Assembly: GCA_024138015.1 (NCBI GenBank)
Contig: JAMXBB010000006.1
Location: forward strand, 73,255,077 to 73,319,076
DNA length: 64,000 nt
Direction of reading: 5' to 3'
From: Lumnitzera littorea
Taxonomy: Eukaryota; Streptophyta; Magnoliopsida; Myrtales; Combretaceae
Shown: positions 10,952 to 21,535 of the stretch, piece by piece
Numbering within the stretch: the stretch's first letter is position 1
Layout: every line of letters starts with the position of its first letter
Made by a program: the position numbers and the translations under genes
Notes under the pieces: model-generated
Told to the model about the DNA's origin: nothing
The model's database searches: none
Seen by the model: only the letters and a program-made list of their open reading frames with translations

Positions 10952-13234
10952 TACATGGTGTAAGGATATTCTCCAAGGTTGACTTGAAGTCCGGATATCA
11001 TCAAATCTACATACGAGAAAGGGGATGAGTGAAAAACAACCTTCAAGACAAGGCATAGATTGTATGAGTAGCTTGTGATGATGTTTGGCTTATCGAAATG
11101 CCCCAAGCAATTTCATGAGATTGAAGAACCATGTGCTGAGGAATTTGATAGGAAATTTGTTATAGTTTATTTTGATGATATTTAAGTGTATAGTTTCCAC
11201 TTGCCTAGCTATGTGAGTCATTTGTAAACGATTTTTGAGGTTGCTACGAGCTAAGAAATTGTTTGGTAACTTAAAGAAGTGTTGTTTATCAAAATGAGGT
11301 TATGTTTGTTGGGTATGTAGTTAGTAACAAAGGCCTAATAGTTGATAAGGAGAAGGTTTGAGCTACCATATAATGGCGTACGATCTCTTGTATAGATGTA
11401 CAAAGTTTTCATACTTAGCTTCTTTCTATCACAGATTCATTTAGAATTTTAGTTCTCTTATTGCACCCCTTATTGAGCTCGTAAAGAAGAATGTTGAGTT
11501 TTGTTAGGGGCATAAGGAGGAAGAAGGCTTTACCGAGTTAAAGAAGAGATTGACGTCAACCCTAGTATTGCCCGTCCCTAATTTCATCAAAGTTTTTAAA
11601 TTAGAATGTGATGCATATAGCATGGATATCAATATAGTTCTCATGCAAAATTACTAACCTATAACCTATTTTAATGAGAAACTTAAGGGATCTACTTTGA
11701 ACTATTTTGTGTGTGAGAAGGAGTTGTATGCCTTTGTTTGAGCTTTATAGACATGGCAACATTATCTATTGCCAAAGGAATTTGTTGTATACTCTAATCA
11801 CTAAACCTTGAGATATTTGAAGGGTTAACTAATGTTATCCAAGCAACAAATTAAATGGGTTGAGTTTTTAAATAATTTTTCATTTGTGATCATGTAAAAG
11901 TAAGGGAAAGAAAATGTAGTTGTAGATGCTTTATCTAGATGACATGTAATGCTTTTTGAGCTTCGGACCGGATTGTTAGGATTTGTGAGCATTAAGGAGC
12001 AATATCTCTAAGACCCACATTTTGGATCGATCTATGCCATTGTAGTGAAGGAAAGACATTAGATTATTACTTTATGGAAGAAGGATATCTTTTCGGAGTT
12101 AGAAAACTATGCATACCGACCTATTTAAGATGAAAATTACTCGTTAGGGAAGCACATAGTAGAGGATTATTAGGACATTTTAGAGAAACGAAGATGTATG
12201 AGCTGTTAAAGTTAAGATTTTACTAGCTAAGAATGTTGAAGGATGTACACCAAATTGTTAAGAGATGTATGACCTGTAAAGAGGCTAAGAGTCGAGCTAA
12301 GCAAGGGAAGGCTATGCCCCCATTAGTGCCAACCAAACCATGGGTATATCTAAGTATTGATTTGGTTATTAGATTGCTAAGAACAGCATGAGGGAAGGAT
12401 TCTATGATGGTTTGGGTCGATAGGTTCCACTAAATGGTACATTTTGTACTTTACAGCATGATTGATGATGCTTTAGCTATTTCATTTTGATTTTAGTAAG
12501 AGATTATGAAGCTTCATGGAGTTCCATAGAGAATTACGTCTGATAGATACCCTAATTTTTTTAGCCATTTTTAGATGACTCCATAGCATCGACTAAAGAC
12601 CAAGTTGTTATTCAACACATCATGCCATCTATAAACTAATGGTTAGATAGAGGTTGTCAACAGAACATTATAGAGTTTGTTATTAGAAGAAATAAAGCTA
12701 ATTGGGATACCTACCTGCCTATTATAGAGTTTACCTAGAATTGATATGTTCATAGCACAACAAGTATTTTCCTATTCAAGCGGTTCATCATTTCAACCCA
12801 AAGTTACCCTTTGATCAAACACTAATGCTTAGGACTGAGTAAGGTGACTTAGAAGTCGAAGATTAAGCCAAAGCTTTGTAGAGAATCTACCAAAAGGTTA
12901 CCGAGCAATTAACTTAAGCTATTGAGAAATTAGCTAAAGGAAACCAAGGATAAAGGGAAATGAAGTTATTCTAACCAGGAGGACTTGTATGGCTACATCT
13001 CGGCAAGGAAAGGTTTCCTAATAAGAGGAAGAATAAGTTCCTACCTCAAGTTGAATGACTTTTCTAAGTACTTTAAAAAATCAATGACAGCACCTACAAG
13101 CTTAAGCTCCTTAAGGGGTATAGAATTTTTTATATCTTTAACATTGCCAACCTAAGCCTATATGCATATGAGAAAGATAACCCAGTAGAGTACTTCAAGG
13201 ATTAAATCTCAAATCTTAAACGGCCTAAAGGAAA
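10952..13234 (+). pseudogene. element 1 reverse transcriptase remainder, RNase H, integrase (broken)
   Basis: The frame resumes with IFSKVDLKSGYHQI, then an intact catalytic YFDD motif at 11168-11179. RNase H follows at about 11590-11945 (KLECDAYS, ALQTWQHYLLPKEFVVYSNH, VVVDALSR). The zinc-binding and catalytic parts of integrase lie at about 12140-12760, and the C-terminal region ends FNIANLSLYAYEK near 13140-13180. Stops occur every few dozen codons. The polypurine tract AAAGGAAA is at 13227-13234, immediately before the 3' LTR, and the pol frame crosses it (see findings). No chromodomain was recognised. Confidence 0.85.
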
Positions 13235-13397
13235 TGATGGAAATCAGCCTTCAAGACCCCCTATCTTGATCATGAGCAAGAGGTTTGGTTGACTTAACCA
13301 ATTGGATCCTCAATTGCTAACCAAGTGTTGAAGAAGCCAACCTAATTTGCAAAGCTAACTTGTTTGTATGCTCGAGCTCTCAAAGTGCATGGGTTAT

Positions 13398-16195
13398 TGT
13401 CGAGCCTAAATTTTTTTGGTTTTCAATATTTTTCTTAACCCAGCCTATATTGAACCCTATACCTATTTAATATAGATTATCAACTAAGGATTAAGAAAAA
13501 CTTGGTTTTCTTTAAAAAAAAAAAAAACCAAAGTCATCATCTAACCGAAGTTGGGAAAAGTGTTAAGTCATAATTACCGGGTAGATTAGTTATAACTTAG
13601 CCATTAATCTACAGAAAAACTAACTTTAAAAATAGTTTTTGAAAAACTAAAGTTTTGGATTCAAAAATAAACTTATTAAACCCTAACGAGTACCTCCTTA
13701 ATATTCTTAGATTAATTTTATTTTTCAATTACCTGTTTAGCTATTTTAAGTTGCTCCATAAGTACCTACATGCCTTCGATTAGGGATCGAACTTTTTGTA
13801 GTTTGCTCCAAAAGTTTTAGTGTGTTGGTCTCTTTTTAATTCTAAAAAACTTAGCTATACTTTTTTATCAATTTATTTTCAATCATAAGAAATTCTAAAG
13901 GATCTTAATTTGAAGTTTTATTTAGGAAAAGCCCTATTTATAAAAAAAAAAAGGCCATTTTTTTTATTTATTTATTTTTAAAGTCTTTCTAAGTGATAAA
14001 ACATATTATTATCTTTTTATTTTTGTCAAAGCACTTTTTTAAAGACTTTGTATTTATTTATCTAATATATTTACCTTTTATTTTTTTATCGAAACATGCT
14101 AAAAATAAATCTTCCTTTTCTTTTTCTTCTTCTTATCTTTTTTCTATTTATTGTTCTTCTTTTTTTCTTTTTTTGGATTTTTTTCACAATTTATTACAAT
14201 AGAATACAATCATAAAAAGAGAAAAATAAAATACAACATAACAAAATAAAATGCAAGATAAAGGGAAAAAAGAAGGGGGTCGAACTTGACACTACATGCA
14301 AGTTAGACTTGGGTAGTTTAGAGCTCGATTCGCAGGTTGGGGTCAGGTCATCTTGACCCAAATCATGTATGTAGCACGTACACACTAAGAAGAAGAGGAA
14401 GAAGACATAGTGACGTAGTGTTGAGGGGTGCTCCAAGGCGTTCTAGTAGCCGAAACTTAAGGGAAACACTAGATTCGTGAGAGTTATATTGGGAATGGGG
14501 GGTTTAAGACAGGTGCTATGACCAAAGTAGTGGTTTTATGATGGCTTGCATTTAGGTCGAAGGTTGTTAGTAGTAGTCATCGGGTGCCTTATGTAGTGCT
14601 TGTTGGAGGTCGAAGGAGAGTTAGGTTGGGGGTTTAAGGATGCTACTAGCTTGTCTATACGATTGGTTAGAGGAGATGGCCATGAAAAGTGGTGGTTCAT
14701 ATAGAGGCCGAAGGTTTGAGAACCCTAAGTAGTCATTGAAGGGGTTAGGAGGTACAAAAAGGAGTGATATTTAGGTGGTGATTGAGAGCTTGAGCATTAG
14801 GGAAGCTAGCTAGGTTATTGGTTTTTCTCAAAAGTGACTATGCAGTGAGAATTTTTAAATAGAGGGAGAGAGAGGGAGAAAGGTCGCGGTTAGGAGAGTT
14901 AAAGAGAGAAACTCGGGAATGGTGGTTTTTGAGTGTATTTGAACAAGAATCAATGATCCTTCTAGCTTCATTTTATAGTTTTCAAGCTCAATCATGCAAG
15001 GAAAGTGGCTAAAACATATTGAATTCAAAAAATTCGAAGTAAATTGGTGTTGACTTAATTCTTCTATTTCAATGGAAAATGCACAATTTGATTGATTGTT
15101 TAAGTAATAAAGTTGATATTCTTGTTGAAAAAGAAGAAAGGAAGCTTTCATAAATGTTATCAAGGTTTGGATTTAAAGGATTAAGCAAGAGCTAGAAACT
15201 CGGATTTTGACTTTTTCTAGCTTTCTAAGGCCAGTTTAATCATTAAAATCATTGAATTTGGACATGTTTTTAGGTGGAAAACAAATTAGGCCATGTAATC
15301 TTTATGATTTCACCATTAGTTTGGTGAAATTGTATAGAAGAATAGGCTAAAAATGGCTTAAACTAGATTGCTCAGCCAAAGAAACCATGAGAAAGTTGGA
15401 GAAAGCTTAAGAAAAAGAAGGAAACTAGACATGCTCAATCAATTAAGGCCAACAGGTATCCATGCTAGTTTGAAAAGAACAAAAAGCCACCTAACGCCTA
15501 TATTGAGATTCGAACCTTACACCTTAAAAAACTCCTTGAGCACCCTTACCAACTTAGCTATTGGTTTTTTCTCATCAAATGATGCAAGTTACTTCTATTT
15601 GACCCTATTCAATTATATGTTTCCTAACCTAAAATCCATTAAAGTCCAAATCACCTAACATTCCATAATTCAATTTAGTATACAATATATATATATATAT
15701 ATTTCAAATCCAATTTAAAGGTTTTTTGAGCTCCTATTTGATTATCATCCAATTAATCCAATATTTTCTTATAAATCAAATGATTTAAATCCAATCTTCG
15801 ATTAATTTAAATTAGCATCATTTTTACAATAAACATAATTAATCTTGACAATAAGCTAAGTATCAAGTTTTTATTCTTCTTCTTCTTCTTCTTTTTTAAG
15901 AAAAAACTTAATATTCTCGGGTAAGGCTCAAAGCCATTAAATTGCATATGTGTACTTTCAATCCTAAAAAATAAGTTAAGCTTTTTGTTTTCCTTAAAAT
16001 TCTATTCTCCTAACTTTTCTTTTGTACTTTCACAATTTTTTATTTTTTTTTTTGTATTTTTCTTAATTTTCTAGTTTTTTTTTGTACTTTTCTGCATTTT
16101 TCTTTTTTCTTTTTTTATTTTTCTAAATTATGGCATTTTCTTTATTTAAAAAAAAAACTCCAAAATTCCAAGGAAACAAAAATGAGATGTCTACA
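13398..16195. mobile_element. solo LTR of a second long-LTR family (LTR-F)
   Basis: It begins TGTCGAGCCTAAA and ends GATGTCTACA, with GTTAT at 13393-13397 and ATTAT at 16196-16200 as a one-mismatch target duplication. It splits the 3' LTR of element 1. The 2798 bases hold long T-rich runs (13960-14190 and 16020-16140), a G-rich block near 14270-14830, an AT run near 15685, and a tRNA-derived segment near 15505-15567. No gag or pol is present. The family differs in sequence from the LTR-A/B/C/D group. Orientation is unknown. Confidence 0.65.
15505..15567 (-). repeat. tRNA-derived (SINE-like) segment in LTR-F
   Basis: On the minus strand the A box TAGCTAAGTTGG starts at 15560 and the B box GGTTCGAATCTC starts at 15516. 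The 44-base spacing is that of a tRNA gene. The intervening sequence does not fold convincingly as a tRNA and there is no matching acceptor stem, so this is a tRNA-derived repeat head or relic, not a working tRNA gene. It was not checked for flanking duplications beyond this LTR. Confidence 0.45.
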
Positions 16196-16811
16196 ATTAT
16201 TGTCTTACTATAACAAAGTTGGTTAGAGCTAACTAAGAGCACAGAGCTAATCCTTCCAACCTGTTCTCTTGATCACCCTCCATTGCAAATCTAGACTTGC
16301 CAAGGTCATGGTATCAAGTTGTCAAAGAGCTCTGCTACTACCAACCTTATCCAAAATGGTTAACAACCTAATGCTGAATATTATCTTTTTAGAAGGATTA
16401 CAAATTTGTCCGTTCTCTTTTATGTACATTGCTGAATTTAGTATTTACCCTTTTTAGTAATTTCATGTAAAGGAAAGTAACCTTATGAATGTAGTATAAA
16501 TACCTTATTATAGCATTTGTTATAATCAAATATTCCTAATGAAATTTCCTTGAGTTTTCCTAGCTCATAGCAATCCTTAAGCAAGGTTGTGCATGAGTAA
16601 CCCATTGCTTAGGACCAATGAGTCACATTTAGCAAGACATTAACTATGAGTGCTTAAGTGGTGTGTTACATCCACAAGTAGCTTATGATTGCTTACCTTT
16701 CTACCTACATTTCCACCCCAACCCATTTCCTTATTTCTTCAATAGCTTTGAAGGACTCATTCATGTTACAGTATGACCTCTTTCAAGGCTTGTTTATAGT
16801 TTACCCTATTA

Positions 16812-19075
16812 ATTGCTTCAAGTTGAACATAAATCCATGTACTATGTCATCCACATACTCTAAGGGCTAAAACTTAGATATTCAAATGTGGAGAAATTTT
16901 CCTTAAGCAATAGTGATATTGACTAAGAGACTCTGACCTTACTTCGAAGCTCACTAAAATATAGTCTTAACTGACCAGTTGCTATGTAACATATTGCAAA
17001 AACTAGATACATCAAGGCAAATGGTAAAGTACGTATTAGAGCTCAATACATGTGTGATCTATTATAAACCTCGCGAGGCCTTTAAAGCATAAGTCCTCAC
17101 AAACTTTATTATGGAGTACATAGGAGAGGAGGAATCACCTGATGATGGTGAAAAGCTAGTTTAAACTCTTCACATGGACGATTCATCCACTCAAGATGGG
17201 ATTATAGTCAGGCTTGTGCTTAAAGACCCACATAGGATGGAAGTGTGTTAGGCATTAAAGTTTGGATTCAACACTGGTAATAATAAGGCTAAGTACTAAC
17301 CCTTATTACTAAGGTTGAAGCTAGCAAAGGTGGTCAAGGCATAACGATTGGAAGTCTTCTTAGATTTTATGCTCATAGTGTAGTAGGTTATCAACAAATA
17401 TAAAGCCAAGGGAAAGGGAATGATTAAGAACTTAGAGTTGGTTAGATTCTTTACCACGGATTTTACTTCATGGACCATAACAACAATTCCCTAACTTAAA
17501 AATTTTGAAAATAATACATTACTAAGGTACGCCTCTATTGGTGTCTTAAAGCTCAAGAAGAAGGATAAGAAGATTTTTGTGGATTATTTATCAAAGTGAA
17601 GTATTGATAAGTAGCCTTAACAGATCTTGGAGATATACACTAGCCAAGTTGAGTCGTATTAGATGGATGAGATAGTGGAGCACGTAAAGTGTGATGATAT
17701 TGAGGATAGTGATGATATTGATTGTGACCTTGGCTCATTGGGATAGATGTAGATGATCTATAACCCCCCCTAAAAACGTATACAAAGTTTTCTCCTCGTA
17801 CGGCTCGAGAAATTCGAAGTTATGGAAATATGAGACATCTAAGTCATACAAGTAAAGAAATAAGTTTGATCAACTTCATAAGTATATTTTCAATCTAGAA
17901 ATCGAAAGGATCCAATTCGAATAAGTTTCAAATCCAAAAAAGGAAAATTTGTTAGGATTAGTGAAACGCTTTTGTGGAGCACGTAAAGTGTGGAATTGTA
18001 CTTAAGAATTGAAAGGAGATGAGGAAGCTCCAATACAAACTAACTAATTACACATTGATAGACAAAGTCCAATATCGTTGAGGTATAAGCTTACCTTTAC
18101 TCCATTGTCTTCGACTTGAGGAAGGTTAGTGAGTTTTAGAAGAACTGTAGGCTAAAGTGTGCAGCAACCATATTAATGCCTAAGCCCTTTGCATCCAAGC
18201 TTTGAGACTTGAATACTGTTAGCCAACAATGAAGCAACACACTAAAGAGATGATGCAGCAATGCATGTAGTACTAGAAGTACATGCCCATTACCCATCCA
18301 TCTAATAGCAATCTCTAGCCCTTGACTAACTCTTGGCTCTTTCCCTAGTATGGTATTAACCTCTTTCCTAAGGCAACCGACTAAAGGCAATATATCATTG
18401 TTGCTATGGATTATTTTATGAGGTGGATCAAGGTAGAAGTTATTGCAAAGATCATGGAGAGAAGCATAAAGTTTAATCATCAACTCCATCTTAACCAAGT
18501 TAGATGTACTAAGTCAATCATCACGGAAAATGGGCCCTAGTTCGACAACCAAAAGTTACAAGACTTCTATAAGCAATATTACATAAACATTCACTATACC
18601 TCAGTCGCATACCTATAGAACAATGGATAAGTTGAAGCAACTAATAAGACCATACCTGAGAGTTTGAAGGAAAAAGTTGATAAAGCTAAAGGAAAATGGC
18701 CCAACTAACTCCCCCTTATTTTTTAAGGCTACTAGACTACATATAGGGTGGCCATGGAGGAAATACCCTTGTGACTTGCCTTTAACATAGAGGTAATGTT
18801 GCCAATAGAGCTAAAGCTCTCTAACATCCAAACCAGAGACTTAGATACCATTGTGAAACCGAATTGGCATCTAGGTTGACCTTGATGCTATTGAAGAAGA
18901 TCGAGACCTTACAACTAGGAGAGTGGCCACATATCAGCATAAAGCAGCCTAATACTAAGACAAGAAGGGCTGACACAAAGTGTTTAAGCCCAACAAGGCA
19001 TGTGGATTAAAGAGGCTATTTGGTATTGAGATCCCTAGGATGTGGAATGCCGACAACCTTCAAATTTATTTTGAA
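16812..19075 (+). pseudogene. Tat-type gypsy pol: RNase H and integrase (broken)
   Basis: Translation in shifting frames gives a Tat/Ogre-like order. A connection segment with YKPREAFKA lies near 17065. It is followed by a second, plant-type RNase H at about 17170-17545 (DDSSTQDG, LVLKDPHRMEVC, ALKFGFNTGNN, INKYKAKGKGMIKNLELVRFF). Next is the spacer that leads to the integrase zinc region (ISLPLLHCLRLEEG, PTMKQHTKEM) at about 18090-18270. The integrase core follows at 18400-18760 (DYFMRWIKVE, TENGP then FDNQKLQDFYKQYY, VEATNKTI, LAFNIEVMLPIELK). A C-terminal part runs to about 19075. The second catalytic Asp, usually TDNG, is Glu here. Stops are frequent. The upstream half of the element is outside the window or was removed when element 1 inserted. 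Confidence 0.75.
17675..17992. repeat. 280-base insert flanked by a 19-base direct repeat
   Basis: GTGGAGCACGTAAAGTGTG occurs at 17675-17693 and again at 17974-17992, interrupting the Tat pol spacer. Before the first copy the translation is MDEIVEHVK; after the second it continues toward KEMRKLQYKLTNYTLIDKV, as expected for uninterrupted Tat pol. The repeat length suits target-primed retroposition (LINE or SINE machinery), but no tRNA boxes or poly(A) tail were seen. A local duplication by slippage is an alternative. Confidence 0.5.
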
Positions 19076-19689
19076 TGATTGTATTATATCAATGTTTTAA
19101 CGAAAGTCAATGAAATGCCATTCTTTTCAATTTGTTTCGCCTCTTTAAGAAAAGCATAGACCCATATAATCCTTTCCTAGGTTGCATCTTTAACTTAGTT
19201 TAAAAAGACTAATTCCAAAATATGTGGGGAGCATGGTAACCTATAACGCATGAAGCTCGTGGAAATCGTGAAATCGAGCTTATAAGCTCGATAATTGAAT
19301 ACCTAAGAATAAACCTATCATATAAGCACTTACGCCTCAAAAAGATAATTTTGAGGCCCGAGGTACGGACCTCCCTTAAAGAATCTTTAAGTAAGGGAAA
19401 TCCCTAAGGCTTCGAAGCCTTAAGAAACCCATAATCAAAAGTACGAAAATCGATTAATGCCTAAAGTGAGAGAAATCCTGTTAGTTTATAAGCCTAGGGA
19501 ACTCCCAAATGGTGGTACGAACAGTTAAATAATAAAGACAAAATATAAAGGGCAAAATTTGAAAATATTCATTTAATCAAATGCTAAAAGGGTCGGTATA
19601 ATGATCCTCAAAAGAACAATTTTCTAGAAACATTACAAAGTCTAACATAAGAGAAAAAAAAAAAAAAGATTGGGACATGAGGTAGTTCA
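19076..19689 (+). other. 3' noncoding region of the Tat-type element, with palindromes
   Basis: No coding sequence. It contains perfect palindromes CGAGCTTATAAGCTCG (19275-19290) and TAAGGCTTCGAAGCCTTA (19405-19422). The block near 19340-19440 repeats variants of AAGG...TTCGAAG and CCCTTAAAGAATCTTTAAG. A poly(A) run is near 19655-19669. It lies between the integrase end and an antisense coding region, the position where Tat elements have a long noncoding spacer. Confidence 0.45.
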
Positions 19690-20660
19690 GTCAGTCCTCA
19701 GATGCTTCTCCAAGTTCTTCAAAGGAGAGCCACCGAGGAGGTAGAGGCTGAAGTGGAGTCGAAGGTTGAATGAAAAATGGAGTAGGAGAAATAGTGCCCA
19801 AGTTGCCGGATTAGATGTCACCTTCATCTTGAGCAGTAGATTCCTCTTTCTCATAGTCCACCTTCTCTTTAGAGCCGAAAGACTCAAGCAGATGTCCATG
19901 AAGGAAGGGTATTTTAGATCAAGGCTAGTGTGAGCCTTCTAAATAAGCTCTCGAGCCTACCTTATGCGAAACTCCTCCCATTGTTTACTTGAGAAGATGG
20001 AGTCAAAGACCATGGTCTATACATTAAGGGTGATGACCTTCGCACTTTCTGGGTTTGATACCCAGGTGCACTAGTAAGAAACCTCCTCCAAGCTTACCTT
20101 CTCCTTCTCCTTACTGGCTTCAGCAGACTCTATGGTTACACTATGCTTGCTCTTCTCTTCTTCTAACTCCTTCGCTAACTTTACTACCTCGGCATTGAGT
20201 TCTTGGTTGTTGGCATTGGTTGCCGTAACCTCAGACTAAGCATTCTCAAGTTCCTTAGACAAGGAATCCAACTTTTGCTCTAGCTTCTTTGCCTTCCTTT
20301 CAACGGCTTAGAGCTTCTTATTGGCCTTAGCCGCAACCCATTTGGACTAGAGTACCTTAGCCTAGACATGTTGAGCCCTCTTCAATAAAATATCCTCATT
20401 ATTGGAGGAACCTTCGTGGTTGCTAGATGAACTATGAAGGTTAACCTTAAACTAAGCTACCTTCTCCCTTTTAGCCTTCTAGAGGTCTAAGGTCTTCAAC
20501 ACGTATGCATAGGCCAATAAAGCACATGAACTAGATGAGTTATAAGAAGGGTAGTTGGAACTTATTCTAAATAAGGGCACAAGTGCTTATCTCTTGGAGT
20601 TTGGAGTAGGTCACCGACTCAATCTACTCATCTGACATCTTTCTACACTTGTCCTCGAGC
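19690..20660 (-). pseudogene. antisense coiled-coil ORF of a Tat-type element (broken)
   Basis: On the minus strand, opposite to the pol gene just upstream, a heptad-rich stretch is readable at about 20330-20060. It includes KAKKLEQKLDSLSKELENA and, after a stop, ELNAEVVKLAKELEEEKSKH. Stops interrupt it. Some Tat-lineage elements are known to carry an extra ORF in antisense between pol and the 3' LTR; the products often end in a coiled coil and match the Pfam 'putative gypsy type transposon' family. Position, strand and coiled coil fit, but the N-terminal domain is not recognisable here. Function is unknown. Confidence 0.5.
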
Positions 20661-21151
20661 AGTATGTTATCCTTGGGCAAAAGGGAGTCCTTTATAACTT
20701 CTTACTCGATCCATTAAGGCCAAGGCTCGCTTAATTGGAATATACAAACCATTAAGATCAGTATATATGCCCATGTGATGGAGCATAATTGTATCCATTT
20801 TATAGATAGATCTTATAATATTTTTATAGTGTATTTTCAGTGCATTTCGATACTTAATGTGTTTATTTCTTATTTTTAAGTGGAAGTTACATGATAAAGG
20901 AATCAATTGATGAAAGATTGCATGAGAATTGAATCGGGTGGGACGAAATTACACATACAAGCCATGGAGTCCAAGAAGCAAAAAGTTCCAGCTAAGTTAT
21001 GAATTGAAGGGTAGTCAAAACGCATGTGGAAATTGGAAATTCAAATGAAGGCCATGGCATCCATAAAGTGGAATCTAATTGTGTGATTAATAATTGGAAA
21101 TTCAAATATACCATGTTGTTATCCGATTTCCATGCCATGTTATGCAATGAA
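20661..21151. other. unassigned interval
   Basis: The left part may be the beginning of the antisense ORF. From about 20750 the sequence is AT-rich with no readable domain. The short open frames here have no supporting features. Confidence 0.3.
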
Positions 21152-21281
21152 GAATCCCAGACATGTTTCTTTTTCGGTGATTACAACTGAAAAGGAAGGA
21201 TTCGAACTTGGTCCATTTTATTGGGAGATCAGTATTTATGCCACTAGGCTATAAGGCCATTAATGAATCCTAGACATGTTT
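21152..21281 (-). mobile_element. short SINE with 17-base target duplication
   Basis: The minus strand contains an A box TAGCCTAGTGGC (starts 21251) and a B box AGTTCGAATCC (starts 21208), 43 bases apart, as in tRNA-derived SINE heads. The body, 21169-21264, is flanked by GAATCCCAGACATGTTT (21152-21168) and GAATCCTAGACATGTTT (21265-21281), which differ at one base. The body ends with an A-rich stretch (ACCGAAAAAGAAA) running into the duplication. At about 96 bases it is short for a SINE and may be an internal-deletion copy. The match of promoter boxes and target duplication makes retroposition likely. Confidence 0.7.
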
Positions 21282-21535
21282 TTGTCCATGAATTGAAGAC
21301 CAACTAAAATTAAAGTTCACATGTCTAGCCTACACTTACATGCAATATTTAGTTGAAGCTCGTCTATGTTTAATTAAGAAGCTAATAACTGGAAAGTCAA
21401 CATCTATCTATGCAATTTCACAAAGCCCAACGTCCATGTGATGAAATTAATGTCCATTCAATTGTTAAGTCCACAACAATTGAATTGAAATTGTAGCCTT
21501 GTGTCTATGTAACGTCCAATAACTGAGAAGATTGT
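21282..21535. other. unassigned interval before LTR-C
   Basis: AT-rich noncoding sequence, with ATTGT at 21531-21535 immediately before LTR-C. Nothing else was recognised. Confidence 0.3.

Larger units (their letters stand above)
13235..16811 (+). mobile_element. 3' LTR of element 1, interrupted by a solo LTR
   Basis: It starts TGATGGAAATC, as do the LTRs of elements 2-4 (TGATRGGAATC-like). The first block is 13235-13397. The second block, 16201-16811, aligns with 241-619 and 4170-4280 of the 5' LTR and contains TATAAATA at 16495-16502. 13398-16195 is a later insertion. The LTR ends CCCTATTA, after which a Tat-type pol sequence begins, so element 1 probably inserted into that older element. 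Confidence 0.7.

Noticed and set aside
18136..18498. 120-codon open frame on the minus strand
   Set aside because: It is the complement of the Tat integrase N-terminal and core region, which reads sensibly on the plus strand (PTMKQHTKEM, DYFMRWIKVE).
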